Shown: positions 47,678-57,609 of the stretch, piece by piece | Layout of the letters: the number at the start of each line of letters is the position of its first letter | How positions within the stretch are numbered: position 1 is the stretch's first letter | Source: Ligustrum vulgare | Taxonomy: Eukaryota > Streptophyta > Magnoliopsida > Lamiales > Oleaceae | Reading direction: 5' to 3' | DNA length: 64,000 nt | Assembly (NCBI GenBank): GCA_963555705.1 | Contig: OY743190.1 | Span: 8,469,501 to 8,533,500, forward strand | Program-made: the position numbers and the translations under genes | Notes under the pieces: model-generated | Databases searched by the model: none | What the model saw: the letters and a program-made list of their open reading frames with translations, nothing else | What the model was told of the DNA's origin: nothing

Positions 47678-48270
47678 TGGGTAATTATATGGACACCACT
47701 CTTTTTGTTATTCACACCACATTATATATACACATTTAATAAAATATCAATTTTATATATACACCACATTACATTTTACAAGAATATCCTTCCCTAAATC
47801 AAATGGCAAAGTCGACGGTACACCACACAATCTTCATCGCTCTTCCCCAAAAGTCACCAAAAGTTCCAGATTAAAAAATAGCACAAATTAAACCATTGGC
47901 AAGTCACCAAAAGTTCTAGATTCTTACACTTGCCCATTGCCAATTGACATGAATATTGCAATTGAATTGTAGTAGCCACTGACCGATTCAATTCATATTG
48001 TATAATCTTACTTGCGCCTAATTGACAGGATTAATGGAATTCAATCTCACTTCCGCCGAATTGACATGAAGACTGCATTGAAATATAGTAATAACATATA
48101 CAATTTAGACAATTTATAGTTTTTAATATTTGTGGTGTACATAAGAATGACAAATAAGAAAAACTAATATAATAATGTGGTTATTTTAGTCAATTTAATT
48201 GTGATTAATTTAGTAAATATGAAAATTGTGGTGTGATAAACAAAATGTGTAGTGTCCATATAATTACCCA
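47678..48270. mobile_element. 593-bp TIR element
   Basis: The termini TGGGTAATTATATGGACACC and (reverse complement) TGGGTAATTATATGGACACT match over 19 of 20 bases and continue imperfectly for about 60 bp. Flanks are ATTTTAA at 47,671-47,677 and 48,271-48,277. Internal CACACCACATT words mirror TGTGGTGTG at the other end. There is no coding capacity. The terminus resembles that of the GTCAC family (GGGGAAAATTACATGGACCC), suggesting a shared transposase source. Confidence 0.75.
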
Positions 48271-49020
48271 ATTTTAATTACTATAAGAAAGGTTTCAATA
48301 TTCATCACTTTTACTTTTATGTCCTTTACTCCTTTCTCGTGCATTCTTATTCTTAGGCTTCAATTAATTAACATGTTCTTTAAGAAGGGTTTTAATCCAA
48401 ACATTTTGTTAACTTGCAATGAAGAGGAGGAAATATTTTTTTTTAACTTTTATATTACTTATTTATTTTTGTTGTTTAAAAATACTAGAAATAAATATGT
48501 TATTTTCGCCCTCATAATAAATAATTCGGACGAAAATCATCTTCATAGACAAGATGTGTAAAATAATAAATGATTGATTATATATAAAAAAAAAAAAGGT
48601 TAAAAACATAAATGTAAAAAAAGGGAGAAAAAATTAGAGACACTCATTGCAATTAAAATTTGGTGTAAAGTAACAAAATTTGAGGTGCGAATATTTTTAC
48701 CCATAACATAATTGTTTTTTCAATAAAAATTAAACTATTCTTTCATTGAAAAACAAAAAAAAAAAAAGATCCTATTGTTTATATTCTATAGCAACAAGAT
48801 GTTTAAAAAAATAATAATAAAATAAAATTGTTTATAGCCCTTCTTAATCACTCTTTCCTTGATACATCCAAAATCTGTGGGTTAAATACACAGAAAATGA
48901 CTTAAATCAGTTGAATTTTACTGCTTTCCATATGCTATAAAAACTGTGAACTGTTCCTAAAACATAGGTAAAACCGCTCCTAGTTTCCCACTCCCATGTT
49001 TTTGTCCACACACAGATTTG
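48271..49020. other. AT-rich spacer upstream of the wound-induced gene
   Basis: The frame at 48,319-48,561 is AT-driven and not a gene. Text such as ATTTGGTGTAAAGTAACAAA at 48,660 is similar in style to the TIR element just before it. Several A-runs occur. Confidence 0.35.
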
Positions 49021-49060
49021 GCTTCGTTCTCTCTCTCTCCCTCCTCCCTCCCTATGACCC

Positions 49061-49185
49061 TATATATACACTCATAGAATCAAGATTTTCTCTCCAACAA
49101 AAAAAAACCCAGAAAAATCCCCATTGAAATTCTTGATTTTACTCAGTTTTAATCTTTCTGCATCTGTATCTGAACATCAAGAAAC
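49061..49185 (+). promoter_or_regulatory. TATA box and 5' leader of the wound-induced gene
   Basis: TATATATA at 49,061-49,068 lies 118 bp before the ATG and follows a CTCTCTCTCTCC pyrimidine patch (49,030-49,050), a common core-promoter layout in plants. The leader is AT-rich without introns. Confidence 0.65.
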
Positions 49186-49470
49186 ATGAGTGCTGCAAGA
49201 AAGGCATGGATTGTGGCAGCAAGCATTGGAGCAGTTGAGGCACTGAAAGATCAAGGAGTCTGCAGATGGAATTATCCTTTAAGATCACTGCATAATCATG
49301 CCAAGAACAATCTCAAATCTTATTATCAGTCTCAAATTTTACCACCAACTGCAAGATATTCTTCTTCTGCTGCTGCTGCTGTTATTGGGAAGAAGATGAA
49401 GAGAAGTGAAAAAACTATGGAAAAAGTGATGGATCTGAGCTGTTGGGGTCCCAATACTGTTAGATTCTAA
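49186..49470 (+). CDS. Wound-induced (WIP / DUF3774) family protein
   Basis: Intact 94-codon single-exon gene. The N-terminal block RKAWIVAASIGAVEALKDQG is followed by CRWNYPLRSLHNHAKNN, and the C-terminal LSCWGPNTVRF is the family signature (WGPN near the end). Between them is a Ser/Ala-rich linker. In Arabidopsis, members of this family are induced by wounding and hypoxia and include regulators of defence. The molecular activity of this copy is unknown. The start is the first ATG after the TATA box, in good context (AAACATGAGTG). There is no signal peptide in the strict sense, although the hydrophobic AWIVAASIGAV stretch is conserved. Confidence 0.9.
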   Translation: MSAARKAWIVAASIGAVEALKDQGVCRWNYPLRSLHNHAKNNLKSYYQSQILPPTARYSSSAAAAVIGKKMKRSEKTMEKVMDLSCWGPNTVRF

Positions 49471-49644
49471 GAATTATTAGGTTCTTCCAGTTCAATGTAT
49501 GATTTGAAGTTTTGAGTGACGTAATATTATATATATTTCTTTATTCAATGGGTTTCTGTTTGCTTAACATATAATTATTATTGATTACTTTCAAAACAAT
49601 TCAAAAGAAACAGACTAGAAATGCTGGAGGATTTTCATCCAAAA

Positions 49645-49784
49645 ATTTGTTAAAATGACTATCACATAATTATAAATTGGATGATTAATGATCAGTACAC
49701 TCCGTGAGTAGCATTTTCTTCAAGATATATTTCTCTAGCTTAACGCCTAGCCAAACATGTTTTTTTAAGTTTTGAAATTTGCTT

Positions 49785-49834
<50 letters not shown>

Positions 49835-50042
49835 AGTATTTCAATACCTGAAGAGTCATTCATTCCATTTCAAGTATTTGTAAATATAAAAATTCGGGTC
49901 CACGAAATTTGTAGAATTGCACATGAACTCGAATAGTCGATTTCGATTCAATTTTGATTTTACCAGTAATGTTTACAAACAAAAGTGAGTTAACCATACA
50001 AATTATCTCGTTTATAATTATATGATAGTCATTTTAACAAAT
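49645..50042. mobile_element. Inverted-repeat element with long T run
   Basis: Arms 49,645-49,675 and 50,012-50,042 (ATTTGTTAAAATGACTATCA...) are 31-bp inverted copies with one mismatch. The 336-bp interior carries a T44 run (49,790-49,833) and no gene. It ends directly at the truncated left LTR of the copia element. The superfamily is not clear. Confidence 0.65.
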
Positions 50043-50176
50043 AATTATCATTTCCTTGTTTATTGTAATCAAAATGGATCATTCTAGATTTTATACTTTT
50101 AATATATATATATATATATATACCCAATGTACCATTCCCAATATGAATGAAAATAATTATTTTTCCAAATTTTATA
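50043..50176 (+). repeat. Truncated 5' LTR of the copia element
   Basis: Matches the right LTR from its TCCTTGTTTATTG segment to the end (TTTTATA before the PBS). About the first 115 bp of the LTR are missing. Confidence 0.75.
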
Positions 50177-50188
50177 TGGTATTAGAGC
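50177..50188 (+). other. Primer binding site (tRNA-iMet)
   Basis: TGGTATTAGAGC, one transition from the canonical TGGTATCAGAGC, directly after the LTR. Confidence 0.8.
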
Positions 50189-50285
50189 AACCCTAATCTC
50201 CCACGAGAATTTTTTTAGCCATCCTTACCTTCAGTTAACAGTTCCCAACCTCTGTCTGCCTTCGTCGGTCCCTGTCTAGTGTCTT

Positions 50286-50304
50286 CCCCCCCCCCCCCCC
50301 CCCC
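50286..50304 (+). repeat. C19 run in the copia leader
   Basis: Uninterrupted C run 18 bp before the gag start codon. Unusual for an element leader and likely length-variable. Confidence 0.85.
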
Positions 50305-50321
50305 TCGCTCTAAAAATCACA

Positions 50322-51038
50322 ATGGCCGAAGGCATCACTCCAACAAATAATATTGTTGCTGAAGGCATCACTCCATCTGCTGGTGGTGTTATTGATCCAT
50401 TGTCTCCTCCCTCAAATGTCATTAAAATTAACACATCCACTCAAATCACTCTAAAACTCACCTCATCTAATTATCCCTCATGGAAGGCTCAATTTTCCTC
50501 TCTTTTACACGGTCTTGATCTCTTTGGCTATGTCGATGGCACACTCCCCTCTCCTCCTGCCACGATTGATGCATCCGGCGTCACCTCCCTAAATCCCGCT
50601 GCCTTAATCTGGAAACAACAAGACCAACTTATTCTACACTCTATCCTAGCATCCCTATCAGACCACGTCATTCCTTTGGTAGCCTCTTCTACGACAAGTG
50701 CCTCAACTTGGACCAAACTCAACCAATACTTTGCAAAACGATCAAAATCTCACATTATCCATTTGAAGGACAAATTATCTCAAATTCAACGTGGTACTCA
50801 AACTGTTCAAGAATTTCTCCTTAAAATCAAGACACTTTCCAACGAACTAAGTATTCTTGGTGTTCCTCCCTCTGATGATGACCTTCTCATTTACTGTACT
50901 TGTGGTCTTGGCCTAGCCTATAAGGAACTTATCGTTGATCTTCATGTAAAGGATGACACGGTTCCATTTGAAAAATTGTACCACATCATATGCGCACACG
51001 CAGCCAAAACAATATCTTCAAACAAAAATTATATTTGA
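50322..51038 (+). pseudogene. Copia gag, truncated
   Basis: 239 codons including the stop. The N-terminal ITLKLTSSNYPSWKAQFSSL and later IIHLKDKLSQIQRGTQTVQE match plant copia gag (UBN2-type). The C-terminal part with the CX2CX4HX4C knuckle is missing. After HIICAHAAKTISS the frame runs through the deletion junction and stops at 51,036-51,038. The start repeats GITP units. Gag would form the particle; without the knuckle it would not bind RNA normally. Confidence 0.82.
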
Positions 51039-52633
51039 CCACTACCAAACATCTTCTTCCTCCGTCACTTGAGCCATCTTGCGCCTCCCAAGCAGTCAAG
51101 TTCCCCGAGTGGCGCAACTCCATGGTTGAGGAGCTCAATGCTCTATTTCGTAATCAAACTTGGTCCCTTGTTCCTCCCAATCCCTCTCTCAATGTAGTCG
51201 GTTGCAAATGGGTCTTTCGTTTAAAGCGGAATCCCGATGGCACAATATCCAAATACAAAGCTCGCCTTGTGGCCAAGGGATTCCACCAACGTCCAGGCAT
51301 TGACTTCAGCCACACCTTTAGCCCTATCGTCAAACCCACAACCATTTGGCTCATCCTCACTCTTGCCCTCTCCCAAAACTGGCCAGTTTGACAACTTGAT
51401 GTCAACAATGCATTCCTGCATGGCGAGTTGACGGAGGAGGTCTACATGGGTCAGCCACCTGGTTTCGTTGATCCCAATTTTCCATCTCATGTCTGTCGTC
51501 TTCACAAAGCCATCTATGGACTCAAACAAACATCGCGTGCTTGGTATGAGACCCTGAAATCCTTTCTCACCTCCTATGGCTTCAAAAATTCTTGCAGTGA
51601 CACCTCTCTTTTCCTATACTTCAATAAAAATATCACCATCTATCTACTCGTTTATGTCGATGATATTCTGGTCACGGGTAATCAATCTTCATCCCTTCGT
51701 TCCTTTATCAATGCTCTCTCTCACCAGTTCTCAATCAAGAATCTTGGATCCTTAAACTACTTTCTTGGTGTCGAAATTCTTCCAACTCCTTTTGGATCCC
51801 TCTTATCTCAACACAAATACATCTGTGACCTCCTCCATCGCACCAACATGACTGGTGCCAAAGAATGTTCCACGCATATGAGCTCTTCAGCCTCTCTTTC
51901 TCTCCATGATGGCTTTCCTCCATGTGATCCCACTATCTTTCGCCAAACAATAGGTGCACTCCAGTATTTATCCATCACTCGCCCTGATATCTCCTTTTCC
52001 GTCAAAAAACTCTCTCAGTTTATGCACAAGCCATCGGAAACTCACTGGACCACTGTTAAAAGAATCCAGCGCTACCTCAAGTCTGCCATCTTTCATGGTC
52101 TCTTCTTTAAAAAATCTAATTCTCTTTCTCTTTCCGCGTTCACTGATGCAGATTGGGCAGGCAACTCCGATGACCGCACGTCCACCTCTGCCTATATTCT
52201 CTATCTTGGTGGCAATGCAATCTCCTGGTGCTAAAAAAACAGAAATCAGTAGCTTGATCATCCACGGAAGCTGAGTACCGAGCCCTGGCTTCCTGTGCTA
52301 CTGAAACCCTTTGGGTTTCTAATCTTCTTCATGAACTTCGCGTTACTCTTTCATCTCCTCCAAAAAATTTCTGTGATAATCTTGGTGCCACCTATTTGTC
52401 TGTCAATCCGATTTTCCACTCACCACTCTCGCATGAAACACATTGCTATGGACTACCACTTTTTTCGAAATCACGTCTCTGCAGGGTCCTTCCGAGTCTC
52501 CTACATCTCCTCCAAAGACCAACTAGCTGATATTCTAACTAAACCATTCTCTCACGTATCATTTTCTCGTCTAAGGTCCAAGATCTGTATCTCCAAAGGG
52601 AGCTCCGTCTTGGGGGCATATTGGATCACATGA
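50990..52633 (+). pseudogene. Copia reverse transcriptase/RNase H, broken by stops
   Basis: Begins in the linker MRTRSQNNIFKQKLYLTTTK, then EWRNSMVEELNALFRNQTWS and KWVFRLKRNPDGTISKYKAR. A TGA at 51,389-51,391 falls before QLDVNNAFLHGELTEEVYM. The frame 51,428-52,234 has IYGLKQTSRAWYE, the catalytic YVDDILVTG (about 51,653-51,679), RPDISFSVKKLS and ADWAGNSDDRTSTS of RNase H. A stop after AISWC (52,232-52,234) and a frameshift follow. MKHIAMDYHFFRN and DQLADILTKP close the domain at 52,433-52,550. Three visible lesions make it inactive. Confidence 0.88.
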
Positions 52634-52871
52634 AAAACCAGACCACGGCCCAGAAGATGAAGTCTGCACGTCCAAGGGCTCTAACGAGTCTTCTAAATTA
52701 TAGCAATTCATGGTATACTAGAAGATTTGATATTTATCCTTTCCTTGTTTATTGTAATCAAAATGGATCGTTCTAGATTTTGTACTTGTGTATATATATA
52801 TATATATATATACACACACCCAATGTACCATTCCGAGTATGAATGAAAATAATTATTCTTCCAGATTCTAT
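52619..52871 (+). repeat. 3' LTR of the copia element
   Basis: About 250 bp, starting near TATTGGATCACATG after CTTGGGGGCA, with a (TA)n block at 52,790-52,811 and ending CAGATTCTATA. The exact first base is uncertain. Confidence 0.7.
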
Positions 52872-53115
52872 AGTCAATATCTAACATAAATAGAAGAAAT
52901 AAAATATATCACAGTTAAATAACGAAATAGACAAATTTTTGAAGAACCTGGAATAGACGAAGAAACTTTACTCTCCAGCGGTTTCTTCTACATTCAAATA
53001 ATGTTGATTATGTGACATTTTTTAAAATTAATTGCTCAATAAAAATATAATTAAAATAATCTTAAACTTTTCGTCGTTACAAACTATAAATATTGTTTTC
53101 TTGTATTATATTTCA

Positions 53116-55182
53116 GTAGCATCACATTTGTTCGTTGTACGGAAGAATAATATGAAATGATTTTATTATAAATATCATTACAAAATAGGAAAAAAATTAA
53201 ACACATAATTTGCTTTGATTAATGATACAGACTGTCACGAATGCTCAAAGTAGAAATAAATTACAATTCTCATCAATTTTGAAAAACTTATTTAAATAAT
53301 ACATTGTTTGCACAGTTTGTAATTGCTTACACTCGTGTGATACACGAAAGTTGTATACACGAAATATATTTAAACAATTGTTCAAATTTAATTAAATAAT
53401 TACAATTTTTCAAATATATGTTATGTAGAATAAATGAAAATTTTCGTTTAAATATTTTTTACTAACGTGAATAGAAATAATTACCCTAAAAATATTATTA
53501 TTTACATAAAATAAAGTAATTTAACAAATTAAATATATGCGGTCTTATATATAAATAAATGTAACAAATTAAGCAATTTCGACGATGCGTGAAAGTGAAA
53601 ATCATCCTCAAAATTTGTGGTGTACGAACGTGGAATTCAACTCAATAAATTCTTCACATGATTAATAATTTTTATTAATTTAAAAATGCGATGCATTGAA
53701 TTGAACACAATTAAATGCATATTTAATTATATGTCAATAAAAAATTATTAATGAAAATATAAATAAAACATAGATAGTGAGTGTTTTTTGTCTATATATG
53801 TTAATAAAATTAAGAAATAACGTTTCACCATTTTTTACTGCATATAATTATTTTTTTAATATTTTAATAAAATTATAAACCGTTGAATTGTTTTATCTAT
53901 TTACATAAAAACAGGTCATGAATTAAGTGGTTTAGAGATTGTACCGTGAACTGTGAATACATCAACTCCATTTCTGAAATTAACATGCGGTAAATGAAAT
54001 TTTATTTTTTAAAAAACTTTTGAATTACAAAATTAGGCTCATAAAATACATTGCAAATCTCAACTTACATATTCTCCTTAAGATTGATTGTACTGTGAAC
54101 TGTGAATATATCAACTCCATTTCTGAAATTAACATGCAGTAAATAAAATTTTCTTTTTTAAAAAAACTTTTGAACTACAAAATTAGACTCATAAAATACA
54201 TGTACAAATCTCAACTTACATATTCTCCTTAAGATCGATACTTTTCTTTTCATATATTGTTCTTCAACATATTCTTCCCAAAAAAAGTGTAAGATAGACT
54301 TCTTTGGTATAATTTAATTTTTTTAAGCATTAATTATTAATTTCAAATATTTTTCTAAAAAAATAAATATTAATTTTAATAAATATTATTACATTAATTG
54401 ATTCTTATTTATTCATATTGTTACATTATTATTTTAATAAAAATTATGGATCGGTCAATTGGTTAACAGAAATTATATGAACTAATTATTAAAATATGTA
54501 ATATATTTTTGCATATTTTATTTTTTTTAATTTATAATGAAAAATAGAAAAATGAATAGAATCAATAAATAAATAAAAATAATGTGAAAATGAAGAATGA
54601 ATTGAAGAAATCTTAAATTTGTAAAATTAACCCAACTTAATTGGATTTGTCTTAAAAATTCGTATAGTCATAATTTTTTTGATTTGATGAGAAAAAATCA
54701 AAACAAAAATTAATCATTTATGACTAAAATAAATTTAGTTAACTAATTATAGATAATATTATAGGACTTAAATGAATTAGATATTGAGGAAAAATAAAAA
54801 AATATAAAATAAAACTTTACCTTTAATTTTTCTTATGATTTTACGGACAATATAACTACAATTTGCTCTCACTTGTTAGCTTGCATTACAATTCTCACTG
54901 TGATCTTTAATTTGAAACTCATAATATATGTATTTCGATTTCAAAATAATACAATAATTATTAAAAGAATAATAATAAAATGAAAAAAATAACATTTTGA
55001 TATTATTAATAGTATAACACGAATGTCAATACAATTAATGACACATGTAAAATAATTATTGCTAAAATATTTAATATATTATTTATTAGCAAAAAATTTC
55101 CATATTTAGAAAGATTTTTTGACGGAAAACTATATGTGTACTTTGGTGAAGGCTATATTAAGATTTTTATATATTATTTTGA
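53116..55182 (-). mobile_element. Non-autonomous Helitron, copy 2 (inverted relative of copy 1)
   Basis: On the minus strand it starts A|TCAAAATAATATATAAAAAT and ends ...GTGATGCTAC|T, where copy 1 has GTGATACTAG|T. So the 5' TC is intact and the 3' CTAG has decayed. Internal landmarks of copy 1 appear in reverse order and complemented throughout. It is longer (2.07 kb) because of a 149-bp tandem duplication and small insertions. No protein is encoded. Confidence 0.7.
53941..54239 (-). repeat. 149-bp tandem duplication inside Helitron copy 2
   Basis: Units beginning GTACCGTGAACTGTGAATAC (53,941) and GTACTGTGAACTGTGAATAT (54,090) run in parallel to CTTAAGATTGAT and CTTAAGATCGAT. Copy 1 has a single unit, so the duplication happened after the copies separated. 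Confidence 0.85.
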
Positions 55183-55897
55183 TAAGTAAATTTATGATGA
55201 GATTTTTAAAAAATTATTACAGACAAAAAATTCTTTATTAAACTTAAATTATTATTTTTATTGTTATTTTGTTAAGAAATTTCAATGACTAACATTTTTA
55301 TATAACTTTATTGAGCGAGTAAGTGACAATTGTTTTGTTGATAAACTAAATTTATAAGATGCACATATATATATTTTTTAATCATGTGCTTGTTTTGTTT
55401 CTAATTAAAAATTATATTTTTATTAAAGTCAAATTTAACAATTAATTACAACCATATACTTCATGAGTTTCAACTTTTTAACCACACACTATCAACTTTT
55501 ATCAAAATTCGCTAAAAATCTGATTTTAATCTCTATCAAACATGGTCTATAAATCTTAAAATTTATTGATTGTGTAGTTTTTTTTAATTTAAAATTAATA
55601 ACTTAATCATGAAATAAAATAATTATAAAATCAAAAAAAATATTGAGTCATCAAGTTTCATGGAACGTCTAGATATAAAATGAGCACCTCACAATTCTTT
55701 TTTTTTTTTAAGTCGTGTTAAATTAACATTGTGCTCCACATAATGCATTGAAAAAACATTCTTAATCAACTATTTCTATTTGTTGATATGTCACCTAATT
55801 TCTCTCAATTTATATAGTACATTGAAGATGCTCATAGTGAAGATGCAAAGAATGAGAATGATATGATTAAATATTCAAATTAATGAATATGGTTTAT
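55183..55897. other. AT-rich, no gene seen
   Basis: MITE-like phrases (CAACTTTTATCAAAATTCGC, ATCAAACATGGTC at 55,493-55,552) suggest an eroded hAT-type MITE. Nothing codes. Confidence 0.35.
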
Positions 55898-56067
55898 TAG
55901 CCTCTGTTTGTTAAAAATTTTTTGTTTAAAAATATTTTTTTTGTATTTTATAAGTAAAATGTGTGGTTAAAAATTGGAGAGAGAAAATGTGTGTGATTAA
56001 AAAGTGATTTGAAAAATTGTGTAGGAAAAAACATTTTTAAAAACATGTTTGCCAAACACATTCTTAG
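55898..56067. mobile_element. hAT-like MITE
   Basis: TAGCCTCTGTTTGTTAAAA and, inverted, TAAGAATGTGTTTGGCAAAC are the ends. The interior has TGTGTGGTTAAAAATTGG and TGTGTGATTAAAAAGTGATT, typical of this MITE group. 170 bp, non-coding. Confidence 0.5.
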
Positions 56068-56122
56068 ATTACCCATTACTCATGCTTTGCAAACTTGCCA
56101 TTTATTGAATTGGAACACTTGT

Positions 56123-56376
56123 GCTCGCAGACATATCTTCTAGTGGTAAATGGAAGGATAAGAAACTTGCTCAGCACAGACGAGTGCAGGGTTTGAATTC
56201 TGAAAAAAATGGATTTGTGTCTTGTGACAAGCGGGAGTCACCACTATTCGTAAGAGTTTCCAATGCCCTTCATCCTGGTTCTGGGAAGCACAACCTGCAA
56301 TTTATCTCTCAAACAAATGGCTCAGGGGAGAGTCGATTCAGGCCCTCAAAGTGTGGGTTACACCTTTTTTTTTTTT
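56123..56376 (+). mobile_element. tRNA-derived SINE, copy 1
   Basis: 254 bp flanked by a perfect 15-bp target-site duplication AATTGGAACACTTGT (56,108-56,122 and 56,377-56,391). The 5' part has an A-box-like TCTTCTAGTGGTAAATGG and a B-box-like GGTTTGAATTC, i.e. an internal RNA polymerase III promoter. The 3' end is CAAAGTGTGGGTTACACC followed by a T tail. The 85-codon frame through it is incidental. The partner copy is at 63,424. It is mobilised by LINE machinery encoded elsewhere. Confidence 0.88.
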
Positions 56377-56616
56377 AATTGGAACACTTGTCACGTAACC
56401 GTTCTTTTACGCAATGATTACAATTTATAAACAAATTTATAAACAACATATTTTTTTGAATTACATTTTAACAACACATCTTTTCTCTCTCCAATTTTTA
56501 ACTACACATCTTTACTTAAAGTACCAAAAAAATAAAAAAAACTGACATGCACGCCGCGGAACGCAAGAAACCAAAAATATATAATTCCGTTGGAATATCC
56601 ACCCCAGCCCAAACTA

Positions 56617-56871
56617 GTTAGGCATTTTCTATGAAAATGCTCTTTAACACGATCTTCATTAAATTTTTAGAGAAATAGGATTATATTTATTTTTCCTTTT
56701 TTTTTACCCTCGTTTTTGCTTTTTGTAAAAAAAATTGTGTTTTAAAACGTGTTTTTTATATTTTTGAGATAAAATATGTGATTAAAAAGTGAATAGAGAA
56801 AATATATATAATTAAAAAGTGATTTATAAAATTGTGTCGTTTAAAAATATATTTTTCATGAATTGCCTAAC
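56617..56871. mobile_element. MITE
   Basis: GTTAGGCATTTTCTATGAAAA (left) and TTTTCATGAATTGCCTAAC (right) are imperfect inverted ends. The interior is AT-rich with TGTGATTAAAAAGTGAATAG. 255 bp, non-coding. Confidence 0.55.
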
Positions 56872-57247
56872 AGAGGCTTAGCTTAGCCAAACATGTCGCC
56901 AAAAAATGCTTTTTTAACGCATAAACTATTTTGGCAAAAAATATTTTAAACCTCTGCTTGACAATCTATTCATATATATTGTTTATAAATAGAGACTCAA
57001 AAATATTATATTGACCTAAAAAGTGTTCGTTGAAAATAGCTGAGTTTATTTTTCAAAGAAATGATACAATAAAATATCATCTCGAAGGTAGGCTAATTTT
57101 CGCAAGGGAAGTTCTAAACTAAAGACAAACACGCAGCTATCTCATAATCAAAATCACAAAAAACCACTGCACCAAATCTAATGGCTCCGCCCCGGTTTCC
57201 GCCTGTCACTCAGTTTCGCAAAATTGTCACATTCTCCTCCTCCCTCT

Positions 57248-57363
57248 GCGTATAAATTCTCTCTCTCTCCCTCCCTTTCTCTGCAAATAACGTGAACTAC
57301 CCACTCGATCAGTCTATAACCATCTCTTCACTTCCTTAATCGTGCAATTAAATCGATAACGTA
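57248..57363 (+). promoter_or_regulatory. TATA box and leader of the second short gene
   Basis: GCGTATAAATTC at 57,248-57,259 is followed by a CTCTCTCTCTCC pyrimidine patch and a leader of about 85 bp before the ATG. The layout is like that of the gene at 49,186. Confidence 0.7.
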
Positions 57364-57609
57364 ATGGTTGGTAAAGACGGGATGTGTAAATTTGAGGCAA
57401 CATTGAAGAGCATGCAGCAGCAGCATAAGAAAAGTGTTTTTGCAGAATCGGGGAATTCCAAGCCTAATTACACGAGGCGAATCTCCGGCGGTGGCGGGGG
57501 GCGGAATCCTGTTATTGTTAAGACGTTGGCGGGAGATGAGGAATTGAGGAGAAGAGCCCACGAGAAGGCTGAAAATCTCTTTCACTTGATATATTGGGGG
57601 CCAAATTAG
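57364..57609 (+). CDS. Short wound-responsive-type protein (WGPN C-terminus)
   Basis: Intact 81-codon single-exon gene ending RRRAHEKAENLFHLIYWGPN then TAG. The C-terminal heptads with WGPN match the end of DUF3774/wound-responsive proteins, and the start MVGKDGMCKFEATLKSMQQQ with SGGGGGRNPVIVKT fits a divergent subgroup. It lacks the AASIGAVEALKDQ block of the gene at 49,186, so the two are at most distant relatives. The first ATG after a TATA box was chosen as the start. No membrane or targeting signal is seen. Function is unknown. Confidence 0.75.
   Translation: MVGKDGMCKFEATLKSMQQQHKKSVFAESGNSKPNYTRRISGGGGGRNPVIVKTLAGDEELRRRAHEKAENLFHLIYWGPN

Larger units (their letters stand above)
50043..52871 (+). 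mobile_element. Deleted Ty1/copia element
   Basis: Truncated left LTR (50,043-50,176), PBS TGGTATTAGAGC (50,177-50,188), gag from 50,322, RT/RNase H to 52,633, polypurine CTTGGGGGCA, right LTR to about 52,871. The zinc knuckle, protease and integrase have been lost by an internal deletion near 50,985. The two LTRs share TTCCTTGTTTATTGTAATCA, TA repeats and CCCAATGTACCATTCC. The left end is cut off where the inverted-repeat element begins. Confidence 0.85.

Noticed and set aside
51221..51529. 102-codon minus frame over the copia reverse transcriptase
   Set aside because: Shadow of the RT coding frame on the other strand.
56121..56378. 85-codon frame as a protein gene
   Set aside because: It coincides with a SINE bounded by a perfect 15-bp target-site duplication.
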